Assembly: GCF_044755465.1 (NCBI RefSeq) | Contig: NZ_JBIVRB010000001.1 | Span: forward strand, 1-64,000 | From: Peterkaempfera sp044755465 | GTDB taxonomy: Bacteria; Actinomycetota; Actinomycetes; Streptomycetales; Streptomycetaceae | Reading direction: 5' to 3' | Length of the DNA stretch: 64,000 bases | Made by a program: the position numbers and the translations under genes | The notes under the pieces: model-generated | Database searches by the model: none | What the model saw: only the letters and a program-made list of their open reading frames with translations | Told to the model about the DNA's origin: nothing | Shown here: positions 45,866 to 54,283 of the stretch, piece by piece | How positions within the stretch are numbered: the stretch's first letter is position 1 | Layout: the number at the start of each line of letters is the position of its first letter

Positions 45866-46492
45866 GTGTTCGAGTACGAGAAGGACGGCGCGGAGATCTA
45901 CCGCCAGTCGTTCGCGACCATCCGCGCGGAAGCGGACCTGGCCGGGCTGGAGCCGGAGGTCTCGCAGGTCGCGGTGCGGATGATCCACGCCTGCGGGATG
46001 GTCGACCTGGTCCGCGACCTGGCCGTCAGTCCGGGCGCGGTGGCCCGGGGCCGGGCGGCGCTGCGGGCCGGGGCGCCGGTGCTGTGCGATGTCTCCATGG
46101 TCGCCAGCGGGATCACCCGGCGGCGGCTGCCGGCTGGCAACGAGGTGCTGTGCACCCTGGCCGACCCCGCCGTGCCCGCGCTGGCGGAGCGGCTGGGGAC
46201 CACCCGCAGCGCGGCGGCCCTGGAGCTGTGGCGGGACCGGTTGGACGGGGCGGTGGTGGCGGTCGGCAATGCGCCGACCGCGCTGTTCCGGCTGCTGGAG
46301 CTGGTGGAAGCCGGTGCGCCGCGCCCGGCGCTGGTGATCGGGGTACCGGTCGGCTTCGTGGGCGCCGCCGAGTCCAAGCAGGCGCTGGCGGACCATCCGG
46401 CGGCCCTGGACCATCTGGTGGTGCACGGCAGACGCGGCGGCAGTGCGCTGGCCGCCGCAGCGGTGAACGCCATCGCCTGCGAGGCGGAGTGA
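45866..46492 (+). CDS. cobH: Precorrin-8X methylmutase
   Basis: The protein is 208 aa. GTG 45866 has GGGAGG 5 nt upstream. It begins VFEYEKDGAEIYRQSFATIRAEADL, then MIHACGMVDLVRDL (catalytic His region), CDVSMVASGITR and GVPVGFVGAAESK. It moves the C-11 methyl group to C-12 to form hydrogenobyrinate. Only cobH, cobK and cbiD of the corrin pathway are in this window. Confidence 0.95.
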   Translation: MFEYEKDGAEIYRQSFATIRAEADLAGLEPEVSQVAVRMIHACGMVDLVRDLAVSPGAVARGRAALRAGAPVLCDVSMVASGITRRRLPAGNEVLCTLADPAVPALAERLGTTRSAAALELWRDRLDGAVVAVGNAPTALFRLLELVEAGAPRPALVIGVPVGFVGAAESKQALADHPAALDHLVVHGRRGGSALAAAAVNAIACEAE

Positions 46493-46535
46493 CCCCGGCT
46501 CACCCCCGCGCTCCCCGCAGCCCGCACAGCCCCCG

Positions 46536-47276
46536 CTACCCGCGCAGGCCCCGTACCCAGGCCGCAGCCGCCGCCGCGTCCGGCACCGAGGCCACGCCGG
46601 GCGGCAGCGGCGGCCGCCGCACCAGCAGCACCGGCAGGCCCAGCTCACGGGCGGCGGTGAGCTTGGCGGCGGTGGCCGGGCCGCCGCTGTCCTTGCTGAC
46701 CAGGACGTCGATCCGGTGCTCGCGCAGCAGCTCCCGCTCCCCCGCCACGGTGTACGGGCCCCTGGCGAGCAGCACCAGGGTGTGCGGCGGCAGCGGCGGC
46801 TCGGGCGGGTCCACCGACCGCAGCAGGAACCACAGGTCGGCCAGGTGCGCGAAGGCCGCCGCCTCCAGCCTGCCGGTGGTCAGGAAGATCCGGCGGCCCA
46901 GGCCGGGCAGCAGGGCGGCGGCCTCCTCCAGCGAGTCGGCCGGGTGCCGGCGGTCGCCGGGCTGCGGGCGCCAGCCGGGGCGGCGCAGCACCAGCAGCGG
47001 CACCCGGGCGGCGGTGGCCGCCTCGGCGGCGTTGGCGGTGATGGTCCGGGCGAAGGGGTGGGTGGCGTCGACCAGTGCGTCCGTCCGCTGCTCGCGCAGC
47101 CAGTCGGCCAGGCCGGCCGGGCCGCCGAAGCCGCCGACGCGCAGCCGCCCGGCGGGCGGCCGGGGTGCGGCGACCCGCCCGGCCAGTGAGCTGGTCACCT
47201 CGATCCGGGGGTCGGCGGCCAGCTCGGCGGCCAGCGCGCGGGCCTCGGCCGTACCGCCCAGGATCAGCACCCTCAT
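46536..47276 (-). CDS. cobK: Precorrin-6A reductase
   Basis: The protein is 246 aa. It opens with the nucleotide-binding MRVLILGGTAEARALA. DATHPFARTITANA, FLTTGRLEAAAF and DVLVSKDSGGPATAAKL are the CobK/CbiJ signatures. It reduces the precorrin-6A macrocycle with NADPH. It is convergent with cobH and divergent from cbiD (41-bp gap). Confidence 0.95.
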   Translation of the reverse strand: MRVLILGGTAEARALAAELAADPRIEVTSSLAGRVAAPRPPAGRLRVGGFGGPAGLADWLREQRTDALVDATHPFARTITANAAEAATAARVPLLVLRRPGWRPQPGDRRHPADSLEEAAALLPGLGRRIFLTTGRLEAAAFAHLADLWFLLRSVDPPEPPLPPHTLVLLARGPYTVAGERELLREHRIDVLVSKDSGGPATAAKLTAARELGLPVLLVRRPPLPPGVASVPDAAAAAAWVRGLRG

Positions 47277-47317
47277 CGGCGGCCGCCCGGCGCCGGTCCG
47301 GTGGCGGCGGGCCCGCC

Positions 47318-48451
47318 GTGGCTGAGCCGCGGCCCGGGGCGAGCGGTCGCGCCGCCCAGCTGGAGCGGACCCGGATGCGGCACGGCTGGACCACCGGCGC
47401 CTGTGCCACGGCCGCCACCACCGCCGCGTACACGGCCCTGCTGACCGGCGACTTCCCGGACCCGGTGGCCATCACGCTGCCCCGGGGCGAACGCCCGTCG
47501 TTCGCGCTGGCGGTGGAGGAGCTGGGCGGCGGGCAGGCCACGGCGGGGGTGGTCAAGGACGCGGGGGACGACCCGGACGTCACCCATGGCGCGCTGGTCC
47601 GGGCGACGGTGCGGCCGGCCGCCGCCGGGGCCGGGGTGGTCTTCCGGGCCGGGCCGGGGGTGGGCACGGTGACCAAGCCGGGACTGCCGGTGCCGGTGGG
47701 CGAGCCGGCGGTCAACCCGGTGCCCCGGCGGATGATGCGGGACGCGGTCGCGGAGGTCGCGGCTCGGTACGGCGGCAGCGGTGACCTGGTGGTCGAGCTG
47801 TCGGTGGACCACGGCGAGGAGCTGGCCCGCTCCACCTGGAACCCCCGGCTGGGCATCCTCGGCGGGCTGTCCGTGCTGGGGACGACCGGCATCGTGGTGC
47901 CGTACTCCTGCTCGGCCTGGATCGAGAGCATCCGGCGGGGCGTCGACGTGGCCCGCGCGGCGGGCCGCACCCATGTCGCGGGCTGCACCGGCTCCACCTC
48001 GGAACAGGTCGCGGTGGCCGCGTACGGGCTGCCGGAGGACGCGCTGCTGGACATGGGGGACTTCGCGGGCGCGGTGCTGAAGTACCTGCGGCGGCACCCG
48101 GTGCCCCGGCTCACCGTCGCGGGCGGCTTCGCCAAGCTCTCCAAGCTGGCCGCCGGACATCTTGACCTCCACTCCGGACGCTCGCAGGTCGACAAGGGGT
48201 ACCTGGCCGGGCTGGCCAGGGTCGGCGGCGCGGGGGACGCGCTGGCCGACGCCGTGGCAGCGGCCAACACCGGGCTGGCCGCCGTGCAGCTCTGCGCGGC
48301 GCGGGGCGTGCCGCTGGGCGACCTGGTCGCGGCGGCGGCCCGGCGGACGGCGCTGGACGTGCTGCGGGGCGCCCCGGTGGCGGTGGACGTGATCTGCGTC
48401 GACCGGGCCGGGGCCGTGGTGGGCCGCGCCGCACCGGCGGGGCCACGCTGA
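47318..48451 (+). CDS. cbiD: Cobalt-precorrin-5B (C1)-methyltransferase
   Basis: The protein is 377 aa. GTG 47318 is preferred to ATG 47375 because family members usually carry about 20 residues before LRHGWTTGACATAATTAAY. CbiD signatures continue with KDAGDDPDVTHGALV, NPRLGILGGLSVLGTTGIV, CTGSTSEQVAVAAY and AGGFAKLSKLAAGHLDLHS. It methylates C-1 during ring contraction. It is divergent from cobK and ends at a hairpin shared with terB. Confidence 0.94.
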   Translation: MAEPRPGASGRAAQLERTRMRHGWTTGACATAATTAAYTALLTGDFPDPVAITLPRGERPSFALAVEELGGGQATAGVVKDAGDDPDVTHGALVRATVRPAAAGAGVVFRAGPGVGTVTKPGLPVPVGEPAVNPVPRRMMRDAVAEVAARYGGSGDLVVELSVDHGEELARSTWNPRLGILGGLSVLGTTGIVVPYSCSAWIESIRRGVDVARAAGRTHVAGCTGSTSEQVAVAAYGLPEDALLDMGDFAGAVLKYLRRHPVPRLTVAGGFAKLSKLAAGHLDLHSGRSQVDKGYLAGLARVGGAGDALADAVAAANTGLAAVQLCAARGVPLGDLVAAAARRTALDVLRGAPVAVDVICVDRAGAVVGRAAPAGPR

Positions 48452-48464
48452 GGCTGCCCGGTCC

Positions 48465-48490
48465 GGCCCCGGCGGCCGCCCGCCGGGGCC
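48465..48490. terminator. Bidirectional terminator, 11-bp stem
   Basis: GGCCCCGGCGG (48465-48475) and its complement (48480-48490) pair around a 4-nt loop, between convergent cbiD and terB-like genes. Confidence 0.8.
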
Positions 48491-48506
48491 AGACCTTGAC
48501 GGGCCG

Positions 48507-48962
48507 TTACAGGTCGAACTCGTCGGGGGAGATGCCGACCGCGAAGCACGCCTCGCGGACGACGCCCTGCTCGGTCTTGTCGAAGTCGCCGTCGGCGCCG
48601 CCGATCACAATGCCGATCTGGATCACGGCGCGGGCCTCGGTCGGCTTCTTGCGGACCTTGCCGATCTCCTGGAGGATGCCGACCTTCCCGATGGCGAAGT
48701 CGCCGCTGAGCTGGGCCAGATAGGCGTCGAAGCGGCGCTGGAGGTCGTCGGCGGCGAAGTTCTGCAGCACCGGGTTGGAGGCGATCAGGGAGGCGACCCG
48801 CTGCCGCTCGGAGGGGTCGACCGAGCCGTCGGCGGCCGCGACCAGGGCGCACATCGCCATGCTGGCGTCGCGGAAGGCGCCGCTCTTCAGGTCGTTCTTC
48901 TTGGCCTCCAGCTGGGTCTGCATCGTCTGCGCGGACTCTTTCAGCCGGTTCCACAGTGCCAT
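48507..48962 (-). CDS. TerB-family tellurite-resistance-like protein
   Basis: The protein is 151 aa. ATG 48962 follows AGGAGAG. The sequence MALWNRLKESAQTMQTQLEAKKNDLKSGAFRDASMAMCALVAAADGSVDPSERQRVASLI and a second acidic motif VIGGADGDFDKTEQGVV are the paired metal-binding repeats of TerB. Family members function with TerD-type calcium proteins in stress response. No ter operon is adjacent. Confidence 0.9.
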   Translation of the reverse strand: MALWNRLKESAQTMQTQLEAKKNDLKSGAFRDASMAMCALVAAADGSVDPSERQRVASLIASNPVLQNFAADDLQRRFDAYLAQLSGDFAIGKVGILQEIGKVRKKPTEARAVIQIGIVIGGADGDFDKTEQGVVREACFAVGISPDEFDL

Positions 48963-49094
48963 GGGTGAATCTCTCCTAGGTAATGGGGGCGTAAAGCGCC
49001 TGCCCAGCCAACGTCGGGAGGCCACCCGGCGTTCCGCGATCCGCCGATCCGTCCCCCGGAAGGGGTCGGAACCGGCCGGGACCGGTCGGCCCGG

Positions 49095-49361
49095 TCAGTC
49101 CCGCGAGTTGCCGAACACCAGCCGGTACGCGATCAGCAGCACCAGCGAACCGGCGACGGCCGACACCCAGGTGGCGCCGTCGAAGAACTGCCGGGCGACG
49201 GACCGGTGCAGGAAGGTGGCCGACAGCCAGCCGCCGACGAAGGCGCCGGCCACGCCGATCACCGTGGTGCCGATGAGGCCGCCGGGGTCGCGCCCCGGCA
49301 GGACGGCCTTGGCGATGGCCCCGGCGATCAGTCCGAGGACGACCCAGCCGATGATTCCCAT
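49095..49361 (-). CDS. GlsB/YeaQ/YmgE-family stress membrane protein
   Basis: The protein is 88 aa. ATG 49361 has AGGGAG at about 8 nt. It has three hydrophobic segments with the family pattern MGIIGWVVLGLIAGAIAKAVLPGRDPGGLIGTTVIGVAGAFVGGWL. These are general-stress or acid-stress membrane proteins. The gene lies 132 bp downstream of terB on the same strand. Confidence 0.92.
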   Translation of the reverse strand: MGIIGWVVLGLIAGAIAKAVLPGRDPGGLIGTTVIGVAGAFVGGWLSATFLHRSVARQFFDGATWVSAVAGSLVLLIAYRLVFGNSRD

Positions 49362-49468
49362 GCGGTACTCCCTGCCTCTCGGTACGCGGAGGAGCTGACA
49401 CCCGGGAGGACGCCCGGCGGCGGCCGATCGGTTGCCGACCGCCGCACAACCGTCGGCCAGGGGGCCGC

Positions 49469-50389
49469 TCAGCGCCGGAAGCCCCGGTCCGGGTCGCGGG
49501 GGTCGGCGCCGTCGAAGCGGACGAACCAGGCCGACGGCCACCGGCCGCCGTCGCCCGGCTCCCGGTCGGCCCCCGGTCCTTCGACGCCGTCCGCGCCGAG
49601 CGCGTCCACCAGCAGCAGGTCGCCGTCCTGGAGGAGCAGCTCGTGGCAGCCGCCCCAGTCGTAGTCGAAGGGGTGCGCCGGCAGGGCGACCATCAGCTCC
49701 GCGATGTGGTCGGGCTCATCCTCCAGCGCGGCGGCCGCGTCGGTCAGCGCCAGGTGCAGCGCCAGCTCCTCGGCCGGGCAGCGCGGCTGCGGCCACAGCC
49801 CGCCGGCCAGGTCCTCGGCCAGGTCGTCGAAGGAGCGGGTCATCGCCCGCCGCCAGTCGACGTCCTGGTGCCAGGTGATCCGGGGCAGCCGGCCGAGCAG
49901 CGCCCACTCGTGTTCCTCGCCCGACACGACCGGCGCCCCGCCGTACTCCTCCACGTCGTCGTACCCGGCGTCGGCGAGCGCGGACAGCTGCTCGTACAGC
50001 AGGCAGGCGGTGCGCGGGGTGAGCAGCCAGCCCTCACCCGGCCCGGAGGGGACCGGGTCGAGCGGGAACAGCTCCGCGAAGTCCGGCTCGAAGGAGTCGG
50101 CGGGCCGGGTGGTGAGCGCGCCGCCGAGCAGCTCCACGCCGGGGACGCCCTCCAGCAGCTGTTCGGGGTCGAGCAGTACGTTCAGCGCGCCCTGCGGGCC
50201 GTCGTCGACCTCGGCCGCCATGGCGGCGCGCTGCCGCTCCGGGTCGGTGCCCTCGAAGCTGATGCCGCGTACCGCCCGGTGCCCCGCCGCGCGCAGGGCG
50301 GCCCAGTCGGTGACGCGGATCTGGAGGGTGACGACGGCCTCGATCTCCGGCGCGGCGTCCCCCTGGCTCTCTTCCTGCTGATCGCCCAT
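49469..50389 (-). CDS. Conserved hypothetical acidic protein
   Basis: The protein is 306 aa, rich in Asp, Glu, Trp and Leu, with no export signal. ATG 50389 lacks an SD, and TACTGT (50402-50397) ends 7 nt upstream, suggesting a leaderless start. Segments such as YDDVEEYGGAPVVSGEEHEWALLGRLPRITWHQ suggest a globular cytoplasmic protein. I do not recognise a family. A 12-bp minisatellite lies just upstream. Confidence 0.72.
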   Translation of the reverse strand: MGDQQEESQGDAAPEIEAVVTLQIRVTDWAALRAAGHRAVRGISFEGTDPERQRAAMAAEVDDGPQGALNVLLDPEQLLEGVPGVELLGGALTTRPADSFEPDFAELFPLDPVPSGPGEGWLLTPRTACLLYEQLSALADAGYDDVEEYGGAPVVSGEEHEWALLGRLPRITWHQDVDWRRAMTRSFDDLAEDLAGGLWPQPRCPAEELALHLALTDAAAALEDEPDHIAELMVALPAHPFDYDWGGCHELLLQDGDLLLVDALGADGVEGPGADREPGDGGRWPSAWFVRFDGADPRDPDRGFRR

Positions 50390-50457
50390 GGGAGCAACAG
50401 TAAGGGCGCCAGGTTACGGGAGCGTGGGTCGAGCGGCGGCCGCCGGAGCGCGTCGGT

Positions 50458-50541
50458 GGACGGCCCGGCGGACGGCCCAGCGCATGGCCCAGCGCACGGC
50501 CCGACGGATGGCCCGACGGATGGCCCGACAGATGGCGCAGT
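50458..50541. repeat. 12-bp minisatellite, seven units
   Basis: Units of the form GGAYGGCCC(R)(R)C repeat seven times between the doxX stop and the promoter region of the acidic protein gene. The outer units diverge more than the central two, which are identical. Confidence 0.88.
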
Positions 50542-50544
50542 GGA

Positions 50545-50985
50545 TCAGCGGCAGCAGCGCCGCCGTTCGGCGCAGGCGTCGGTGAGGAAGCCCAGGCCGA
50601 TGCCGAGCAGCCAGCTGTCCTTGGCGATCGGCAGGCCGTCCTGGGTCGGGGCGAGACTGCCCGGCTTGCGCAGGCCGGGCGTACGGAAGTAGAGCCCCAG
50701 CAGACCGCCGGAGAAGGCGGTCAGCCCGGCGCCGGCGACGGCGGTGGGGACCACCGGGAGCAGCAGCGCGCCGCCGAGGGCGGTCTCGGCGGCGGCCAGC
50801 AGGGTGACGAAGGTGGCGGGCGGCACCCGGCGCAGGAACGGGTAGCTGCCGGCCGCCATGCCGTGCAGGGCCTGCGCGGTCTGCTCGTCGTGCCGGGCCT
50901 GGAACTTGCCCAGCCCGGAGTTGAGGATGAACGCGCCGGTGATCAGTCGGGGCGCGAGGTGGCGGGCCTTGATCGGGAGTCGCAC
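50545..50985 (-). CDS. DoxX-family membrane protein
   Basis: The protein is 146 aa. GTG 50985 has AGGAGG about 6 nt upstream. It has four hydrophobic segments, with RLITGAFILNSGLGKF near the start and LLAAAETALGGALLL, typical of DoxX/DoxD-like proteins. Mycobacterial homologues act in redox homeostasis. Here the role is open. A Cys/Arg end (CAERRRCCR) is notable. Confidence 0.82.
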   Translation of the reverse strand: MRLPIKARHLAPRLITGAFILNSGLGKFQARHDEQTAQALHGMAAGSYPFLRRVPPATFVTLLAAAETALGGALLLPVVPTAVAGAGLTAFSGGLLGLYFRTPGLRKPGSLAPTQDGLPIAKDSWLLGIGLGFLTDACAERRRCCR

Positions 50986-51120
50986 GGGTGGCCTCCTGGG
51001 TGTCGGTGACCCGCCGCCGGTTCCCGGATTCGGCCCCGCTACGCCCCGGGCCGCGCCGGGCCACCCGTACGGCGGCCCGGTACGGCGGCCCCGTACGCCC
51101 GCCCCTTCATGCCCGCCCGG

Positions 51121-52350
51121 TCAGCCGGACGTGGCGGTCGGCACCTCCGCCAGCCCGGCGGGAGGCGGGCCGGACGGGGGCGGCGGGGTCTTCCGGAGGC
51201 CGAGCCGCGTTCTGCGGACGATCGGTTCGGTCCAGCGGGCCGCCAGCGGGCCGACGATGACCAGGATCAGCACATAGGCGGTGGCCAGCGGGCCGACCCG
51301 GGGCTCGGTGCCGACGGCCAGGCCCGCGATGACGATGGAGAACTCGCCCCGGGCGACCAGCGCGCCGCCCGCCCGCCAGCGGCCGGCCGGCTTGACCCCG
51401 GCGCGCCGGGCCGCGTACCAGCCGGTGCCGACCTTGGTGCAGGCGGTGATCGCGGCCAGCAGCAGCGCGGTGAGCAGCACCGGCGGGATCGCGGCCGGGT
51501 CGGTGCTGAGGCCGAAGAAGACGAAGAAGACGGCGGCGAACAGGTCGCGCAGCGGGGTGAGCAGGTTGCGGGCGCCTTCGGCGACCTCGCCGGAGAGCGC
51601 GATGCCGACCAGGAAGGCGCCGACGGCGGCGGAGACCTGGAGCTGCTGGGCCAGGCCCGCGACGACCAGGGTGAGGCCGAGGACGACCAGCAGCAGCATC
51701 TCGGGGACGTCGGAGGAGACGGCGCGGCTGATCAGCCGGCCGTGGCGGAGCGCGACATAGAGGACGGCGCCGACGGTGCCGAGCGAGACCACCAGCGCGA
51801 TGCTGCCACCGGCCAGGCTCATCCCGGCCAGCAGTGCGGTGAGGATGGGCAGGTAGAGCGCCATGGCGAGGTCTTCGATGACCAGGACGCCGAGGATGAC
51901 CGGGGTCTCGCGGTTGCCGAGCCGGCCGAGGTCGCCCAGGACTTTGGCGATCACTCCGGAGGAGGAGACCCAGGTGACGCCGGCCAGTGCCACGGCGGCG
52001 ACCGGGCCCCAGCCGAGCAGCAGGGCGGCGGCGGCGCCGGGGAGCGCGTTGAGTGCGAAGTCGACGGCGCCGGAGGGGTACTGGGTCTTGAGGCTGGTGA
52101 CGAGTTCGGGGGCGCTGTACTCCAGGCCCAGCAGCAGGAGCAGCAGGATCACGCCGAGTTCGGCGCCGGTGGCGACGAAGGACTCGCTGGCGTCCAGCGG
52201 CAGCAGGCCGCCGCGGCCGAAGGCGAGCCCGGCCAGCAGGTAGAGCGGGATGGGCGAGAAGCCGAAGCGGCCGGCGATCCGGCCGAGGATGCCGAGCGCC
52301 AGGATGACGGCACCGAGTTCGATGAGCAGGCTGGTGGTGGTGTCGTGCAC
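51121..52350 (-). CDS. CPA2-type K+(Na+)/H+ antiporter (KhtU/CpeB-like)
   Basis: The protein is 409 aa with about 12-13 membrane helices. CPA2 signatures are PLYLLAGLAFGRGG, GLEYSAPEL, SSSGVIAKVLGDLGRLGNRETPVILGVLVIEDLAMALYLPIL (with the ion-binding D in IEDLA) and RGEFSIVIAGLA. The TrkA-N domain found in KefB is absent, and the regulatory RCK_C subunit is encoded by the gene upstream, which ends 6 bp away. It should exchange K+ or Na+ for H+. Confidence 0.9.
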   Translation of the reverse strand: MHDTTTSLLIELGAVILALGILGRIAGRFGFSPIPLYLLAGLAFGRGGLLPLDASESFVATGAELGVILLLLLLGLEYSAPELVTSLKTQYPSGAVDFALNALPGAAAALLLGWGPVAAVALAGVTWVSSSGVIAKVLGDLGRLGNRETPVILGVLVIEDLAMALYLPILTALLAGMSLAGGSIALVVSLGTVGAVLYVALRHGRLISRAVSSDVPEMLLLVVLGLTLVVAGLAQQLQVSAAVGAFLVGIALSGEVAEGARNLLTPLRDLFAAVFFVFFGLSTDPAAIPPVLLTALLLAAITACTKVGTGWYAARRAGVKPAGRWRAGGALVARGEFSIVIAGLAVGTEPRVGPLATAYVLILVIVGPLAARWTEPIVRRTRLGLRKTPPPPSGPPPAGLAEVPTATSG

Positions 52351-52356
52351 GGGCGG

Positions 52357-52845
52357 TCAGCCTCCGGTGATCAGGTCCGCCACGGCCTCCACACCCTCGC
52401 GGGTGCCGACTACGACGAGAACGTCCCCGGCCGCGAAGCGGAAGTCGGGGGTGGGCGAGGGGGTGGCGGAGGTGCGGCGCAGCACGGCGACGATGGAGGC
52501 GCCGGTGCGGGTGCGCGCCTGGGTCGCGCCGAGGGTCCGGCCGCTGTACGGGGAGCGGGCGGTGACCGGGATCTTCTCGGTGACGAGGTCGATCTCGACC
52601 TCGCTGGGCAGGTGCTGGCGCAGGGGGTCGGGGGCGAGCAGTTTGGCCAGTCCGGCGGCTTCGGCGGGGGCCAGCGGGACGGTGTCCCGGCAGGCGTCGT
52701 CGTCGGCCGGGTCGTGGAAGGCGAGGAAGCGGCGGCCGTCCTGATGGGCCACCACGGAGACGTGGCGGCCTTCCTCGGTGACGAGGTCGTAGCGGACCCC
52801 GACACCGGGCAGCAGGGTGCGGCGGGCGTGGGCGGCGTGTTCCAT
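52357..52845 (-). CDS. RCK_C regulatory subunit (KhtT/CpeA-like), probable c-di-AMP receptor
   Basis: The protein is 162 aa. The N-terminal part (VGVRYDLVTEEGRHVSVVAHQDGRRFLAF) is KhtT-like. Residues 85-160 form an RCK_C domain (IDLVTEKIPVTARSPYSGRTLG, FRFAAGDVLVVVGTREGVEAVADLI). In Streptomyces the equivalent CpeA is known to bind c-di-AMP and partner the exchanger CpeB. The same role is inferred here from order and domain. Translation is probably coupled to the antiporter. Confidence 0.88.
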   Translation of the reverse strand: MEHAAHARRTLLPGVGVRYDLVTEEGRHVSVVAHQDGRRFLAFHDPADDDACRDTVPLAPAEAAGLAKLLAPDPLRQHLPSEVEIDLVTEKIPVTARSPYSGRTLGATQARTRTGASIVAVLRRTSATPSPTPDFRFAAGDVLVVVGTREGVEAVADLITGG

Positions 52846-52900
52846 GGCAGGGCTCCGGGTGGCGGGCGGGCAGGCTGCGGTCTCCCAACAGCATAGAATT

Positions 52901-52918
52901 TTACCATTCCATTACCAT
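52901..52918. promoter_or_regulatory. Direct repeats at 11-bp spacing upstream of the antiporter operon
   Basis: TTACCAT occurs at 52901-52907 and 52912-52918 (ATGGTAA on the operon strand), one helical turn apart, in an A/T-rich island. This resembles response-regulator direct-repeat sites. It lies 56-73 bp before the RCK_C start. A leftward TATGCT (52895-52890) may be the -10. Confidence 0.55.
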
Positions 52919-53001
52919 GGGCTCGGTCGACGACGGCCCGCCCGCCCCGGAACCCGCCCGGCACCCGTCCGGAAGCCGCCCGGCGCCCCGCCCGCCGCCG
53001 G

Positions 53002-53781
53002 TCAGCGGCGCGGGAAGCTGTACGTCCAGCCCTCGCTGTCCAGCCGGTCCAGTACGGTCCGCAGCGCGGCCAGGCTCTGCGAGCGGTCGCCGCCGCCGTC
53101 GTGCATCAGCACGATCCGGCCGGGCTTCAGCTCGGCGAAGACGGTGTTGACGATCGCCTGGGCGCCGGGCCGCTGCCAGTCCCGGGAGTCGACCTGCCAG
53201 CCCAGCGGGCGCAGGCCGTGCTCGGCGGCCACGGTGCGGATCGCCGGGGTGAAGTCGCCGCCCGGGGCGCGGTAGTACCAGAGCGGCGCGCCGGGTCCGG
53301 CGGCCTTGGCGATCTCCAGTTGGGCGTCGACGATCTCGTGCACGTTGTAGTCGGCGGAGCGGCTGCTCTGGCTCTCGTTGTGGTGCACCGAGTGGTCGCA
53401 CAGCCGGTGCCCCGCGGCGACGACCTGGCGGACCAGCTCCGGGTGGGCGGCGGCATTGGGGCCGATCATGCAGAAGACGGCCTTGGCGTGGTGCTGGGCG
53501 AGCAGGGCGAGCACCTTGGGCGTCCAGGTGGGGTCCGGGCCGTCGTCGAAGGTCAGGCCGACGCTGCGGCCGCCGTCCTCCAGGGTGTGCTGGATCTCCT
53601 TGCCGACGGTGGGCGTCGGCGGGGGCTCGGGCACCCGGTCGTGCTGCCTGGTGGGGCGGGCACCGGCCCCGCCCGGTGCCGTCCCGTCCGCCACCGGGGC
53701 CGCGCCGCTTCCGCAGGCCGCCACCGACACTGCCAGCCCTGCGGCGGCGAGCACCGCCACCACCCCCCTGCCGAGCCTCAC
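53002..53781 (-). CDS. Lipoprotein polysaccharide deacetylase (CE4)
   Basis: The protein is 259 aa. GTG 53781 has GGAGAGG about 9 nt upstream. The lipobox ends at C23 (SVAAC). The NodB-homology domain begins near 72 with GLTFDDGP (metal D79/D80), followed by HSVHHNE (metal His pair), APGGDFTP and LMHDGGGDR. It deacetylates cell-wall or chitin-type polysaccharide at the outer membrane face. A Pro-rich linker separates anchor and enzyme. Confidence 0.9.
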   Translation of the reverse strand: MRLGRGVVAVLAAAGLAVSVAACGSGAAPVADGTAPGGAGARPTRQHDRVPEPPPTPTVGKEIQHTLEDGGRSVGLTFDDGPDPTWTPKVLALLAQHHAKAVFCMIGPNAAAHPELVRQVVAAGHRLCDHSVHHNESQSSRSADYNVHEIVDAQLEIAKAAGPGAPLWYYRAPGGDFTPAIRTVAAEHGLRPLGWQVDSRDWQRPGAQAIVNTVFAELKPGRIVLMHDGGGDRSQSLAALRTVLDRLDSEGWTYSFPRR

Positions 53782-54283
53782 GGCACTGCCCCTCTCCTCA
53801 GATCCTTCACACCCGGCCCGGCGGGGCCGAGCCCCTCCCCGGCGCCGGTGATCACAGCCTGACGGCCCCGCTTCACGGGCCCGTCAGCGCCATGTCCCGC
53901 TCCTGCAACGGGAGTCGGGCGACCTGTCGAAGGCTACGGTCCGCCGGGACGAAACCGCTGGCCGGGGTGGGTTCGGGCGGGCATCGCGGGGGTCGCGGCG
54001 GGTGGTGGGCGACCGCCCGGAGCGGCCCGGGAGCGCGGCTGCCGGGCGGGCCGCGCGACGGTGCCGGGCGGCGGCGTACGGGCCCGGGGCAACCGGGGCA
54101 GCGGGGCCCATCACATGCGTCTCAACAGACAACATGACTATACTCAAGCCCACTTGACGGCACCTCAGACTGCACTCGCGGCCGTCCCCTCAGCGTCACC
54201 ACCGTGCGCCGCGCGCAGCAGAAGCCCTCACCCCGTGCGACAGTCCAGCCGCCGCACCTGTCCCATCCATGAGGACCCGCCTG
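53782..54283. promoter_or_regulatory. Intergenic region with predicted conservon promoter
   Basis: This 502-bp gap is divergent between deacetylase and conservon. A rightward TATACT (54139-54144), preceded by ATGAC, is the best -10, and the -35 is weak. The stretch 54115-54160 is A/T-rich relative to surroundings. No gene is evident. Confidence 0.45.

Noticed and set aside
50388..50585. Repeat-encoded Ala/Arg frames over the 12-bp array
   Set aside because: Products are pure repeat translation with no flanking coding signal.
51109..52896. 595-codon frames on both strands across the antiporter
   Set aside because: Composition is that of shadow frames; the minus-strand antiporter and RCK_C frames have clear motifs.
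54154..54176. TTGACG as -35 of a second conservon promoter
   Set aside because: No -10 hexamer at 16-19 bp spacing.
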